From the NCBI GenBank assembly GCA_012267435.1, contig JAAXGM010000016.1, forward strand, positions 1-57,495: a DNA stretch of 57,495 nucleotides, in the 5' to 3' direction. The position numbers and the translations under genes are program-made. Within the stretch, counting starts at the first letter, position 1; every line of letters starts with the position of its first letter. The DNA comes from Gemmatimonadota bacterium. Lineage in GTDB: Bacteria > Gemmatimonadota > Gemmatimonadetes > Longimicrobiales > Gaopeijiaceae. Of the stretch, positions 9,881 to 19,212 are shown piece after piece. The notes under the pieces are model-generated. The model was not told the DNA's origin. It saw nothing but the letters and a program-made list of their open reading frames with translations, and made no database searches.

Positions 9881-9951
9881 AGGCGCCGGTCGGAGTCGAA
9901 CCGACGATCGAGGATTTGCAGTCCTCTGCCTTACCACTTGGCCACGGCGCC
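9881..9951 (-). tRNA. tRNA-Cys (anticodon GCA)
   Basis: A 71-nt cloverleaf. Acceptor GGCGCCG pairs fully with CGGCGCC, and the discriminator is U, as expected for Cys. The anticodon stem GAGGA/TCCTC holds loop CTGCAAA, and the T arm is GTCGG-TTCGACT-CCGAC. The 3' CCA is not encoded. It lies 49 bp after tRNA-Gly and is probably on the same transcript. Confidence 0.97.
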
Positions 9952-10000
9952 AAAAGGAATGGGGAGCCGACGAGCGCGCTCCCCATACCGGCTTTGCAAG

Positions 10001-10073
<73 letters not shown>

Positions 10074-10088
10074 AGATGAAGCATCATG

Positions 10089-10117
10089 AGGTTAGAAACA
10101 GCCACCATGGGTGTCAA
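10089..10117 (-). promoter_or_regulatory. Sigma-70-type promoter of the tRNA-Gly-Cys unit
   Basis: On the minus strand TTGACA (10112-10117) is followed by exactly 17 bases and TAACCT (10089-10094). Transcription would start about 8 bases before the mature tRNA-Gly. This is one of the best promoter matches in the window. Confidence 0.75.
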
Positions 10118-10132
10118 CCACCCGCGCCACGG

Positions 10133-11866
10133 ATGTTTTCCCCGCTCCGTCCCGTGACTACCTTTGCACGCTCTCGCCGGGAGCCGGCGCCCGGCCCGCG
10201 CGCACCATCTTCCCCCCGCTTCCCCTTGTCCCACTCCTCTCGCGGGCATTTCCCGCGACCCGGGATTCCGCCTCTCCTGCGCCGGCTGCCGGCGCTTCTC
10301 CCGGCCCTCCTGCTGCCCGGGGCGGTCAGTGGACAGCTTGTCGGGGGGCCGATGGTGCCTTCGGGCCACCTGCGGTTGGACATCGACGCCACCTACGTCA
10401 CTTGGGACGAGCGCTTCGGCCTGCGTTCCGAAGGGGGATCGCTGGTCGAGGAGGTGGAGCCGCTGGGGTGGAACCTCAGCAGCGACGCGCTGGGATCGGA
10501 CCGGCTGCCCGGAGCCGCGCTCACCGAGGCCCGCCTCCGGACCTTGTTCGGGAACCCGAACTACCGATTCAACCTGGGGAGCACCAACCACCTGCTCGCG
10601 GCCCACATCCGGCGCGTGCCACTCGGGTTTCGGCTCGGAGTATTCCGCTGGCTGACGGTGGGAGCGTCGCTGCCCATGGTGCAGCGCAAGCTGGATTCGG
10701 AGCTGGTCTACACGCCCGGGCAGGCGAACGCCGGTCTGGCGCCCTCGGCGTCCGTAAGAGCTCCGTTCATGAACGAATACGGGAATGCTCTCGCCGAGGC
10801 GCGCACCGTCATCGCCAGCTTTTGCGCGGTGGACGAGAGCACCCCCGAGTGCCGGACGGGCCGCGCCGTGCTCGCGGAGGGCGACGCATTGCTGGGATCC
10901 CTCGCGACGCTGTTCGGAGAGGCGGTTTTCTTCCCCTTGGAGGGTTCCGCCGCAGGCCAGGATCTCGCCGGCCGCGTGGAGGAGGTGAGGACCGGCCTGT
11001 CGAACATCGGTGTGACGAGCTTTACGGCCCCGCTCCCTCTCGGCGCCCCCATGGATCGGGCCGGCTTCGATTCGCTGGTCGTCGCTCCGGTGTTCGGCGC
11101 GACCGGTCTTCCCGTTGAGGACATGGACGCCCTCTGGGAACCAGGGGACTTGGAAGTCGGCGCGGCTCTCCAGGTCCTGAACGTGACCCCGCGTCCGGCG
11201 GATCCCCCGGGCCCCGGAGAGGCGGCCGATTCCGTCGTCGGTCCAGGGCAGGACTCCGGCGGCGGGTTCGGGGTTCGGCTGGGCGTCGCCGGTACGCTCC
11301 GTCTGGGAACCGGCAGCCCGCAGGACACGATCCGCGAGTTTCTGGACATGGAGATCGCGGAGGGGCAGATGGATATCGAGGTGCGCGCCTTCGGCGGGGT
11401 CGACTGGGCGCGGCGCGTGGGGCTGACCTTCGATGTACGCTACGGGATCGCCTCACCCGTGTACGTTCGGCGGCGCATCGGCCCGCCCGACAGGGGCTTC
11501 GCCCCGCGGCCGCCCTTGGAGACGGTGCAGTGGCGGCCGGGCAACTACCTGGAGTACGGGATCGCTCCACAACTGCTGCTCACACCCGAGCTTGCGGTCG
11601 GCTTCGTGTACCGGTCCCTTAGCCGCGGGGCGGACAGCTTCGCGGGCGACGTGGCGGATTTGGCGGCGCTTTCGCTCGAGACGGACGCCGAAGTGCGGTC
11701 GATGGGGGTGGACGTCCGGTATTCGAGCTTCCTGGGAGGTGGTTTCCCGGTTGTTGCCCGCTTCGGCTGGGAAGCCGCCCGCGGCGGCACCGGAGGTCGG
11801 ACCCCCAAGACGGGAAGGGTTCGCTTCGGGGCGAGTCTCTATTGGAGGCTGTGGGGCGGAGGCTGA
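10133..11866 (+). CDS. Predicted outer-membrane beta-barrel protein, unknown function
   Basis: A 577-residue exported protein if it starts at ATG 10133. Residues 46-65 (PPLLRRLPALLPALLLPGAV) form the signal-peptide core, with cleavage near VSGQ, so the n-region is unusually long. A TTG at 10226 would give a more normal signal peptide, and neither start has a clear ribosome-binding site. The mature part alternates polar and hydrophobic residues in short strands (LRLDIDATYVTWDERF, FGVRLGVAGTLRLGTG) and ends ASLYWRLWGGG, typical of barrels in this kind of genome. It has one CAVDESTPEC loop. No enzyme motif is visible. Its last 28 bp overlap the 3' end of recN, which converges on it. Confidence 0.65.
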   Translation: MFSPLRPVTTFARSRREPAPGPRAPSSPRFPLSHSSRGHFPRPGIPPLLRRLPALLPALLLPGAVSGQLVGGPMVPSGHLRLDIDATYVTWDERFGLRSEGGSLVEEVEPLGWNLSSDALGSDRLPGAALTEARLRTLFGNPNYRFNLGSTNHLLAAHIRRVPLGFRLGVFRWLTVGASLPMVQRKLDSELVYTPGQANAGLAPSASVRAPFMNEYGNALAEARTVIASFCAVDESTPECRTGRAVLAEGDALLGSLATLFGEAVFFPLEGSAAGQDLAGRVEEVRTGLSNIGVTSFTAPLPLGAPMDRAGFDSLVVAPVFGATGLPVEDMDALWEPGDLEVGAALQVLNVTPRPADPPGPGEAADSVVGPGQDSGGGFGVRLGVAGTLRLGTGSPQDTIREFLDMEIAEGQMDIEVRAFGGVDWARRVGLTFDVRYGIASPVYVRRRIGPPDRGFAPRPPLETVQWRPGNYLEYGIAPQLLLTPELAVGFVYRSLSRGADSFAGDVADLAALSLETDAEVRSMGVDVRYSSFLGGGFPVVARFGWEAARGGTGGRTPKTGRVRFGASLYWRLWGGG

Positions 11867-13569
11867 AGCTGGAGCACGGCCTCGGCAACCTCCCGCCCCG
11901 CGACGCGCAGCAGCTCGCGGGCGTGCTCGCGGGAAGCCGCCGAATGCGGGTCGCCGCCCAGCATGCGCGCGATCTCGTGAACGCGCGCGTCCCCGTCCAG
12001 GACGAAGGCACGCGTATGGATCATGCCGTCATCCGTTGAGAGCCGCTTCTCGACCCGCAGATGATGACTCGCGCGCGACGCGATCTGGGCGAGGTGGGTG
12101 ATGGCGAGCACCTGGTGGGCTCGTCCGGTCTCCTGCAGTCGCGCGCCGACCGCGTTGGCGATCTCGCCCCCGACACCCGAGTCGATCTCGTCGAACACCA
12201 GCGTCGGAACCCGGTCCGCGGCGCCCAGAATCGACTTGAGGGCGAGCATCACCCTCGACAACTCCCCCCCGCTGGCGATGCGGCCGAGGGGCGCGGGCGG
12301 AAAACCGGGGTTGAGCGAGGCCAGGAACTCCACCCGCTCCGCGCCGCCCGGCCCCACTTCCGCCAACGGGCTGAGCGCAACCGAGAACGTGCCCCCATCG
12401 AGCCCCAGCTCCGGAAAAAGCGCTGTAACCCGGCGCTCAAGTTTACGCGCCGCCTTAGACCGCGCCTCGCTGAGAGCTGCCGCCTCCCGTTCCAGCCGGG
12501 CCGTCGTCCGGCGGATGCGTTGCTCCAGGGCGGAGATGTCGAAAGAGGCGGTCTCGATCTCATCGAGCTGAGCCGCCAGCCGACGCCCGGTTTCGAGCAC
12601 GTTCTCCAGCGCGGGTCCGTACTTGCGCTTCAGCCGGAAAATGCGGTCCAAGCGGGCCCTGACCTCTTCCAGCCGGCGCGGATCGTGTTCCAGCGAGCTC
12701 GCATAGTCCCCGAGGAAGCGACCCGCTTCGCTGGCCGCGTGGTAGGACTGCTCCAACAACTCCGAGACCTCGCCCAGCGAGCCATCCAAGCGGATGATGT
12801 CCGCGAGCGCTGCCTGCACCGCGCGAATGCGCACCGTGACGGCGGCGTCACCCGCGTAGAGCTCCTCGTAGGCGCCCCCTGCGTTGCGCGCCAGCTCGTC
12901 GGCGTGTTCGAGCCGGGTCGCCTCCATCTCGAGCGCCGCGTCCTCCCCGTCCTGGAGCGCGGCGTCTTCGATTTCGCCGAGCTGGAAACGGATGAAATCG
13001 GCGCGCGCCTCGAGCTCCCGGATCCTCGCTTCCAGCTGCGCCCGCTCGCGCACCAGCGCCTTCAGCTCACCGCACAACGCCGCAACGGCGCTCGCTCGGC
13101 CGGTCGCGCGCGCCAGGGAGTCCAGCAGCTTGGCCTGTTCGGTCGGCCTGAGCAGGCTCTGGTGCTCGTGCTGCCCGTGCAGGTCGACCAAGTGGCGCCC
13201 CAGCTCCCGCAGGAGCCCCACCGTGGCGGACGAGTCGTTCACCCAGGCGCGGTTGCGTCCCCGGCGCGCCACTTCCCGCCGCAACACCAGCACATCGCCG
13301 CCCGCGCCCAGACCCAGTTCTTCGAGCTTCCCGCGAACCGGCTCGCAGTCCTCGATGTCGAAGGCGGCCTCGATCAGGGCCCGGGAGGCGCCCACGCGGA
13401 CCACCCCGGGAGAGGCCCGTTCGCCCAGCAGGCAGGAAAGGGCGTTCACCACCAGGGATTTGCCGGACCCGGTCTCGCCCGACAGGGCGTTGAGGCCCGG
13501 CGCCCCGTCCAACGTCAGGTCATCAATGACCGCGTAGTCGCGTACACGCAGCTCGATCAGCATGCCCAA
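11839..13569 (-). CDS. recN: DNA repair protein RecN
   Basis: SMC-like ATPase acting on double-strand breaks in recombinational repair. Of 576 residues, the N-terminus LIELRVRDYAVIDDLTL and Walker A GETGSGKS (31-38) are RecN-typical. A long central coiled coil follows, then the signature region GGELSRVMLALK and Walker B LVFDEIDSGVGG with ITHLAQIASRA. Start: ATG 13569 or an in-frame ATG two codons later. It is the last gene of the run ending dxs-nadK-recN, 14 bp after nadK, and converges on the outer-membrane gene. Confidence 0.97.
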   Translation of the reverse strand: MGMLIELRVRDYAVIDDLTLDGAPGLNALSGETGSGKSLVVNALSCLLGERASPGVVRVGASRALIEAAFDIEDCEPVRGKLEELGLGAGGDVLVLRREVARRGRNRAWVNDSSATVGLLRELGRHLVDLHGQHEHQSLLRPTEQAKLLDSLARATGRASAVAALCGELKALVRERAQLEARIRELEARADFIRFQLGEIEDAALQDGEDAALEMEATRLEHADELARNAGGAYEELYAGDAAVTVRIRAVQAALADIIRLDGSLGEVSELLEQSYHAASEAGRFLGDYASSLEHDPRRLEEVRARLDRIFRLKRKYGPALENVLETGRRLAAQLDEIETASFDISALEQRIRRTTARLEREAAALSEARSKAARKLERRVTALFPELGLDGGTFSVALSPLAEVGPGGAERVEFLASLNPGFPPAPLGRIASGGELSRVMLALKSILGAADRVPTLVFDEIDSGVGGEIANAVGARLQETGRAHQVLAITHLAQIASRASHHLRVEKRLSTDDGMIHTRAFVLDGDARVHEIARMLGGDPHSAASREHARELLRVAGREVAEAVLQLQPPPHSLQ

Positions 13570-13583
13570 CGATACTCATAAGA

Positions 13584-14480
13584 TCATGCACCCGAAGGAG
13601 ATTCCAAGGCCCAGTTCAACTTTCGTCTCAAAGTGGAGAAGAAGGTGTGTCCCGGGAAACGAAGCAGGGGCACGCGCACCGTCCCGGTCCGGATCTCCAC
13701 GACCGAGCCGGGCACGACGGCCACGGCCTGCTGACCGTCCACCGTCAGCACCAAGTCGCCCGATGGATCCACCTCCTTGATGATGACGCGCTCGTCCGCG
13801 GCCAGCACCAGGGGCCGCACGGCCAGCGTGTGCGGGCAGATCGGGGTGACCAGGATGCAGTCCACGCCGGGCGCGATGATGGGCCCGCCCGCCGACAGCG
13901 AGTAGGCGGTCGAACCGGTGGGCGTGGAAACGATCACCCCGTCGGCGCTGAAGCTGCCGATCTCGTCGCTCCCCCCGTCATGGCGCACGAACAGGTCGAG
14001 GCGGGAGACCCTGGCCGCTCCGCTGTTGTGGACCACGAAATCGTTGAGGGCCACGTGCCGACTGCCCGGATTCCCGTGCTCGTCGAGGATGGCCGCCTCG
14101 AGTGTAATACGGTGGTCGAGGGTGAAGTCGCCGCCGCGCAGACGCTCGAACGCGGTGGCGAGGTCGGAGCCGGACGAGGAGGTGAGGAAGCCCAGGTGCC
14201 CGAGGTTGATCCCGAGGACCGGGGTTTCCGTTCCCGTGACCGTGCGCGCGCCCCGCAGGAGGGTTCCGTCCCCCCCGAGCGTGACCAGCAGATCCAGCCC
14301 ACCTTCTCCGAGTCGGAGAGGGCGCGTCCCTGGCGGGGCATGCGCGAGGATGTCGGGCTCGCAGGCAATCTCGATCTCGAACCTGCGCGCGAGTTCGTCG
14401 AGACCCGCCAGCGCCGGCGCGAGCCCCGGCTGCCCGGGAAGCGCGAAGACGCCGATGCGGCGGACGGGAGGCGGCACCAT
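13584..14480 (-). CDS. nadK: NAD kinase
   Basis: Phosphorylates NAD to NADP in the cytoplasm. Of 298 residues, GGDGT (69-73) is the nucleotide-phosphate loop with the catalytic Asp. ALNDFVVH (144-151) and TGSTAYSLSAGGP (188-200) are the other family signatures. ATG 14480 gives a normal-length protein beginning near the first beta strand; longer in-frame extensions would run into dxs. It lies 16 bp after dxs and 14 bp before recN. Confidence 0.97.
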   Translation of the reverse strand: MVPPPVRRIGVFALPGQPGLAPALAGLDELARRFEIEIACEPDILAHAPPGTRPLRLGEGGLDLLVTLGGDGTLLRGARTVTGTETPVLGINLGHLGFLTSSSGSDLATAFERLRGGDFTLDHRITLEAAILDEHGNPGSRHVALNDFVVHNSGAARVSRLDLFVRHDGGSDEIGSFSADGVIVSTPTGSTAYSLSAGGPIIAPGVDCILVTPICPHTLAVRPLVLAADERVIIKEVDPSGDLVLTVDGQQAVAVVPGSVVEIRTGTVRVPLLRFPGHTFFSTLRRKLNWALESPSGA

Positions 14481-14496
14481 GGCGTTTCGCGTGGGG

Positions 14497-16419
14497 CTAG
14501 GCGCTCTCTCTCGTCGCCAGCACGCGGAGCGCGGGGGTGCGCTCGGCAAGCCGCAGGGCTTCCCGCGCGATCCCCTTCGCGTCCAGGCCCACCTCCGCCA
14601 GCAGCAGCCCCCTGTCCCCGTGCTCGATGAAGACATCCGGCAACCCCATCGTCCGCACGGTTGGGCGCGATCCCGCGCGTGCCTGGATCTCGCGCGCCAT
14701 GAAGGCTCCGAATCCATTGACGACGGTACCCTCCTCGACCGTCAGGATGTGCGTGTGCGAGCGTAGCACGCGCTCGAGGACTTGCTCGTCGAAAGGCTTG
14801 ATGAAGCGGCAGTTGACGACGGTCGCGTCGACGCCCGCGGCAGCCAGCTCGTCGACCGCGGAGAGCGCCTCCAGGACCATGGTTCCCACAGCGAGAATCG
14901 CCATGTCCGACCCCTCGCGCACGACCTCCCAGCTCCCGTACGGGACCGCATCGATCTCCACGGTCGGCGGAACCGCGGCGGGAACCGCATCGCGCGGGTA
15001 GCGGATGCTGTAGGGGCCCGCGTCGTGCGCGAGGCCGGTCCTGATCAGGCCGATGAGCTCCTCGCCGTCCTTGGGCGCGGTAACGGTCATGCCCGGAACG
15101 AGCAGCATGTAGGCGATGTCGAAGGCGCCGTGATGGGTCGGGCCGTCGGCCCCCGCCACACCCGCCCGGTCCATGCAGAACATCACCGGAAGATCCTGCA
15201 GGGCGACATCGTGCACGATGGAGTCGAAGCCCCGCTGCAGGAACGTGGAGTAGATGGCCACCACCGGACGCACGCCTTCCGTGGCCATGCCGGCGGCCGA
15301 CGTCACACCGTGCGCCTCCGCGATGCCCACGTCGAAGTGGCGGCTCGGAAACGCCTTGTCGAAGATGTCGGTGCTGGTTCCGCTCGGCATTGCGGCCGTA
15401 ATGGCCACGATGCGGTCGTCCTCCGCCGCGAGATCGGTCAGCCCCCTGCCGAAGACCTTCTGGTAACGGGGAAGCCCGACCGGCTTCTTCGGCGAAAGCC
15501 CGGTGATCTTGTCCCAGGGAGAGGATGCGTGCCACTTGACCGGATCGGCCTCGGCCGGCTCGTAACCCTTCCCCTTCTGGGTGACCAGGTGCACCAGCAC
15601 CGGTCCCTTCATCCGGCGGACCCGTCGCAGGGTGTTGACCACTATGTGGATGTCGTGGCCGTCAAAGGGCCCGAAGTAGCGGAATCCCAGCTCCTCGAAG
15701 AGCATGCCGGGAACGAAGAGGTGCTTAACGCTCTCCTCGAATCGGCCGGTGGCGGACTGCATCACGTCGGCGATGCTCGTGGGGACGCGCTGCATCAGCT
15801 CCTTCACCTGATCGCGGACCCGATTGTAGAGGGGGTTGGTGATGACGCCGTTCAGATACTTGTTCATCGCCCCCACGTTGGGAGCGATGGACATGTCGTT
15901 GTCGTTGAGGACCACGATCAGGTTGCGCTCGCTCGCGCCCGCGTTGTTCAGGGCCTCGTAGGCGAGCCCGCACCCGATGGCTCCGTCGCCGATGACCGCG
16001 ACGACGTCGAAGTCCTCGTCCTTGTGATCGCGTCCGATGGCCATGCCCACCGCGGCCGAGATGGAGGTCGCGGCGTGTCCGGCTCCGAAGACGTCGAAGT
16101 CCGACTCGACCCGACGCAGGAAGGGGGCCAGCCCGTCCTTGCGGCGAATGGTGTGCAGGCGGTCGTTCCGCCCCGTGAGGATCTTGTGGATGTAGGCCTG
16201 ATGGCCCGTGTCCCACACGATGCGGTCGCGAGGGGTGTCGAATACGTAGTGCAGCGCCACCGTGAGCTCGGCGACGCCCAGGCTTCCCCCGAAGTGTCCT
16301 CCCACCTTCGCGACGACATCGATGAGGCGTTCGCGCACCTCGCGCACGAGGTCCGGCAGCTGGGACCGCGAGAGCCTGCGCACGTCCCCCGGTCGCTTGA
16401 CGTAGTCGAGAATGGCCAC
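14497..16419 (-). CDS. dxs: 1-deoxy-D-xylulose-5-phosphate synthase
   Basis: Thiamin-diphosphate enzyme making DXP from pyruvate and glyceraldehyde-3-phosphate, the first step of MEP isoprenoid synthesis. I favour GTG 16419 (640 residues), preceded by GGAG eight bases upstream; the frame stays open to 16623 but that extension has no Dxs character. GGHFGGSLGVAELTVALHYV (about 40-59) has the catalytic-region His. GDGAIGCGLAYEALNN (about 144-159) is the ThDP/Mg motif; GA-IG replaces the commoner GA-LT/MT. DVGIAEAHGVT carries the transketolase-type Glu. It lies between ispA and nadK, and a likely internal promoter precedes it. Confidence 0.95.
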   Translation of the reverse strand: MAILDYVKRPGDVRRLSRSQLPDLVREVRERLIDVVAKVGGHFGGSLGVAELTVALHYVFDTPRDRIVWDTGHQAYIHKILTGRNDRLHTIRRKDGLAPFLRRVESDFDVFGAGHAATSISAAVGMAIGRDHKDEDFDVVAVIGDGAIGCGLAYEALNNAGASERNLIVVLNDNDMSIAPNVGAMNKYLNGVITNPLYNRVRDQVKELMQRVPTSIADVMQSATGRFEESVKHLFVPGMLFEELGFRYFGPFDGHDIHIVVNTLRRVRRMKGPVLVHLVTQKGKGYEPAEADPVKWHASSPWDKITGLSPKKPVGLPRYQKVFGRGLTDLAAEDDRIVAITAAMPSGTSTDIFDKAFPSRHFDVGIAEAHGVTSAAGMATEGVRPVVAIYSTFLQRGFDSIVHDVALQDLPVMFCMDRAGVAGADGPTHHGAFDIAYMLLVPGMTVTAPKDGEELIGLIRTGLAHDAGPYSIRYPRDAVPAAVPPTVEIDAVPYGSWEVVREGSDMAILAVGTMVLEALSAVDELAAAGVDATVVNCRFIKPFDEQVLERVLRSHTHILTVEEGTVVNGFGAFMAREIQARAGSRPTVRTMGLPDVFIEHGDRGLLLAEVGLDAKGIAREALRLAERTPALRVLATRESA

Positions 16420-16474
16420 CCGTATCGCTCCATCGGCGGTTTCGCAATCCCGCGACTGCCGGGATCGAGTTCGT

Positions 16475-16504
16475 AGTATAACCGGAATCGAGCCCGACTG
16501 TTGC
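16475..16504 (-). promoter_or_regulatory. Possible promoter upstream of dxs
   Basis: In the 207-bp gap between ispA and dxs, the minus strand carries TATACT at 16475-16480, five of six matches to the -10 box, with a weak GCAACA-like -35 about 18 bases upstream. A start near 16468 would give a leader of about 50 bases before the dxs GTG. Confidence 0.45.
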
Positions 16505-16626
16505 GGATCATCGTCGGGGCGGAGGGCGAACCGGGCTCGTCGTCCCCGGGGTCCGGCGGCCACGCGCGCGGCCCGCAGCCCGCTCATCCGCGTGCGGGTG
16601 CCCGCCGCGAAGTCCCGCCGCAACCT

Positions 16627-17568
16627 CTACCGGCTACGGTGCACGACGTACTCCGCGAGCGCGGCCATGGGTCGGGAATCGAGCCCGGCATCGGCCAGTG
16701 TCCGTGTCGCGAGGGAGGCCTGCCGGAGCGCCCGGCTGCGGGCCCCGTCCAGCCCGTGGAGGCCAACGAAGGTCGACTTGCGCAGGACCCGATCGCTGGG
16801 GTGTTTTCCCAGCTGGTCCGCCGAGGATGTGGCGTCCAGCATGTCGTCCGCAATCTGGAATGCCAGCCCCAGGGCACGCCCGTAGCGATCGAGGGCCTCG
16901 ATGCGGCGGCTGTCGGCCCCCGCGGCCACCCCGCCGATCCGGGGCGCCGCCGCCAGGAGCGCCCCGGTCTTGAGCGCGTGCAGCCGGTTCAGCCGGTCCT
17001 GCGACAGGGTCCGGCCCTCGGATTCGAGGTCGAGGGCCTGCCCTCCGACCATTCCTCCCGCACCAGCGGCCCGCACCAGCGTGCGCACGACCTCCCGCGC
17101 AACCTCGTCCGCGCATCCCAGTTCGAGGGAGGCGCGCCATGCCTGCAGCGCGGCTCCCGGAATCAACGTCGCCGCGGCCCGGGTTGTGCTCCGGACCCCG
17201 AACACGCGGTGCGGGGTGGGAGACCCCCTGCGCAGCTCGGCGTCGTCCATGCACGGAAGGTCGTCGTGCATGAGGGAGTAGGCGTGGATCATCTCGATGG
17301 ATGCGGCCAGATCGTAGCAGCCGTCCTCGATTTCTCCGCCGCAGGCCGCGTACGCGGCGACGCACAGGATGGGTCGGACCCGCTTTCCGTCGGTAAGCAA
17401 CCCATGCCGCAACACCGGGCCGAGGGAAGGACCGACCCGCGGAGTCAGGGTGGCGAGGGCTCGTTCCAGAGCCAGTCCGACCCGCCTCCCCTGCTCGTCC
17501 AGGAATGATGCCAGATCGAAGTCGCCGCTCGGCAGCGTGATCTCCCGGGCCGCGGGGGTCCCGCTCAC
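16627..17568 (-). CDS. ispA: Farnesyl/geranyl diphosphate synthase (short-chain polyprenyl synthetase)
   Basis: Condenses IPP with DMAPP and GPP to make farnesyl diphosphate. Of 313 residues, the first Asp-rich motif DDLPCMDD (102-109) is preceded by IHAYSLMH, the chain-length region of IspA-type enzymes, and the second is DDMLD (241-245). The GKRVRP segment (61-66) binds diphosphate. Its ATG overlaps the xseB stop by four bases, so translation is probably coupled. The gene pairs functionally with dxs downstream. Confidence 0.95.
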   Translation of the reverse strand: MSGTPAAREITLPSGDFDLASFLDEQGRRVGLALERALATLTPRVGPSLGPVLRHGLLTDGKRVRPILCVAAYAACGGEIEDGCYDLAASIEMIHAYSLMHDDLPCMDDAELRRGSPTPHRVFGVRSTTRAAATLIPGAALQAWRASLELGCADEVAREVVRTLVRAAGAGGMVGGQALDLESEGRTLSQDRLNRLHALKTGALLAAAPRIGGVAAGADSRRIEALDRYGRALGLAFQIADDMLDATSSADQLGKHPSDRVLRKSTFVGLHGLDGARSRALRQASLATRTLADAGLDSRPMAALAEYVVHRSR

Positions 17569-17837
17569 CCGGCGTCCTCCCGCCGCCGGGCTTCGCCCTC
17601 GATCAGTTCCTCGACGCGAAGCTCGGCCGACGACAGCAGCCGCTCCGCCGCGCGAACGTGCCGGATTCCCTCCTCGAAGAGCGCAAGGCTCTGCTCCAGC
17701 TCGACGTCTTCGGCGTCGAGGGCGGCAACGATGCGGTCGAGACGCCGCAGTCGTTCCTCCACCGACAATGGCTGCGGATCGCCGGCGCCCCGGCTCGAGG
17801 GCACCGGGTTCCCCGCAGGACGGGCACGCTCATCCAT
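17565..17837 (-). CDS. xseB: Exodeoxyribonuclease VII small subunit
   Basis: A 90-residue small subunit of exonuclease VII, a single-strand-specific nuclease complex with XseA. The core SVEERLRRLDRIVAALDAEDVELEQSL...LFEEGIRHVRAAERLL is the family helical hairpin; the first 25 residues are a polar extension. The ATG at 17837 overlaps the xseA stop (TGATG), and the stop overlaps the ispA start, so the three genes are tightly coupled. Confidence 0.95.
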   Translation of the reverse strand: MDERARPAGNPVPSSRGAGDPQPLSVEERLRRLDRIVAALDAEDVELEQSLALFEEGIRHVRAAERLLSSAELRVEELIEGEARRREDAG

Positions 17838-19204
17838 CAGAGCCGCTCCGGATCGGTGACATCCTGTCGACCGGTCCGGCCTCCGACACGCCCGTCGGCG
17901 CGAGTCCCGGTCACACGGCAGCCGACGCGGCCGTCGACCACCCGCAGGTCGAAGGAGGACCCCTGCGGGAACCCGGCGATGTTCCGGAGCACCCGGCCCG
18001 AGCGGTCGAGCGGCACTCCGTATCCGCGGCTGAGGGTGGCCAGCGGCGATAGTGCGTTCAGGCGCCCGGAAGCGCTCTCCATCCGGACGCGCCGGGAGGC
18101 GAGCCGGCCGCGCATCGCCCCTGCGAGCCGTTCGCCGCGGCCGAGCACCCGGGCGGTCCTTGGCTCGATGACCCCGCCAATTCCCCGGCGGAGCCGGTCG
18201 GCGCAGGTTTCCAAGCGGTGGCGGTAGCGGCGCACGTAGCGCCGGAGCCCGGCGGACAGGCGCGGGCGCAGGTCGGCCAGCCGCCGCGCCAGCACCGCTC
18301 GGTCGGGGACCACCTCCTCCGCTCCGGCCGAGGGAGTGGGGGCGCGCAGGTCGGCCACCAGATCCGCGATCGTGACATCCACCTCGTGACCCACGGCGGA
18401 GACCACCGGTACCGGGCAGGCGGCGATGGCGCGCGCGACCTCCTCCCGATTGAAGGCCCACAGGTCTTCGAGCGAACCTCCTCCGCGCCCCACCAGGATG
18501 ACGTCCGCCCGTCCGCTCCGGCCGATCTCGTCGATGGCCCGCGCCACGTCCTCCGCGGCGCCCTCCCCCTGCACGCGCGCGCTCCTCAGCAGCACCCGCG
18601 TCCAGGGCGCCCGCGCACCGATCACCGACAGGATGTCGTGGAGGGCGGCCCCAGTGGCGGAGGTCACCACCCCCACGCAGGCCGGGCACGCCGGAAGCGC
18701 GCGCTTGCGGGCGGGGTCCATCAGGCCCTCCGCCTCCAGCTTGCGCCGCATCTGCTCGAAGGCCCGGCGCCAGAGTCCCTCTCCGTCCTCCGCCGTCAGC
18801 CTGCGAACGCGCAGCTGGTACCGTCCGCGCGCTTCGTAGAGGGTCACCGAGCCGAACGCCCGCACCCGGCTGCCGTCCTCCGGGTCGGCAGGCAGCCGGC
18901 GGGCGTCGCTGGCGAACATGACCGCGCCGATGTGCGCGGTCTCGTCCTTGAGCGTGAAGTACCGGTGCCCCGCGGGGGTGCGACGCCAGTTGCCGATCTC
19001 GCCGGCCACCCAGAGGGCCGGCATGCCATGCTCGAGCAGCAACCGCGCTCGGCGGTTCACCCGGGCGACCGTCCACGGATCGGTGGCGCGGCGCTCCCCT
19101 GAAGCCCGCGCCGGCGTTTCCACCGGGGCGCCCGCCGGCGGGCCCGGTTTCCTCCCGCCCCCGGCGTGCCGGAAGAGATCGAGCGACCCGTCCCCCGCGG
19201 CCAT
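17837..19204 (-). CDS. xseA: Exodeoxyribonuclease VII large subunit
   Basis: Catalytic large subunit of exonuclease VII. ATG 19204 gives 455 residues, the family norm; the open frame runs further upstream through folD in another reading. The OB-fold is seen in LWVAGEIGNWRRTPAGHRYFTLKD and IGAVMF. The catalytic domain holds VGVVTSATGAALHDI, DVILVGRGGGSLEDLWAFN and VSAVGHEVDVTIADLVADLRAPTPSAGAE, followed by a long Arg-rich helical region and the LSRGYGV tail. It starts 8 bp after folD. Confidence 0.96.
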   Translation of the reverse strand: MAAGDGSLDLFRHAGGGRKPGPPAGAPVETPARASGERRATDPWTVARVNRRARLLLEHGMPALWVAGEIGNWRRTPAGHRYFTLKDETAHIGAVMFASDARRLPADPEDGSRVRAFGSVTLYEARGRYQLRVRRLTAEDGEGLWRRAFEQMRRKLEAEGLMDPARKRALPACPACVGVVTSATGAALHDILSVIGARAPWTRVLLRSARVQGEGAAEDVARAIDEIGRSGRADVILVGRGGGSLEDLWAFNREEVARAIAACPVPVVSAVGHEVDVTIADLVADLRAPTPSAGAEEVVPDRAVLARRLADLRPRLSAGLRRYVRRYRHRLETCADRLRRGIGGVIEPRTARVLGRGERLAGAMRGRLASRRVRMESASGRLNALSPLATLSRGYGVPLDRSGRVLRNIAGFPQGSSFDLRVVDGRVGCRVTGTRADGRVGGRTGRQDVTDPERL

Positions 19205-19212
19205 GGAGCGGC

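Noticed and set aside
16420-16623. 68-residue N-terminal extension of Dxs to ATG 16623
   Set aside because: No family similarity, and it would remove the promoter-like gap; GTG 16419 has a better ribosome-binding site and length.
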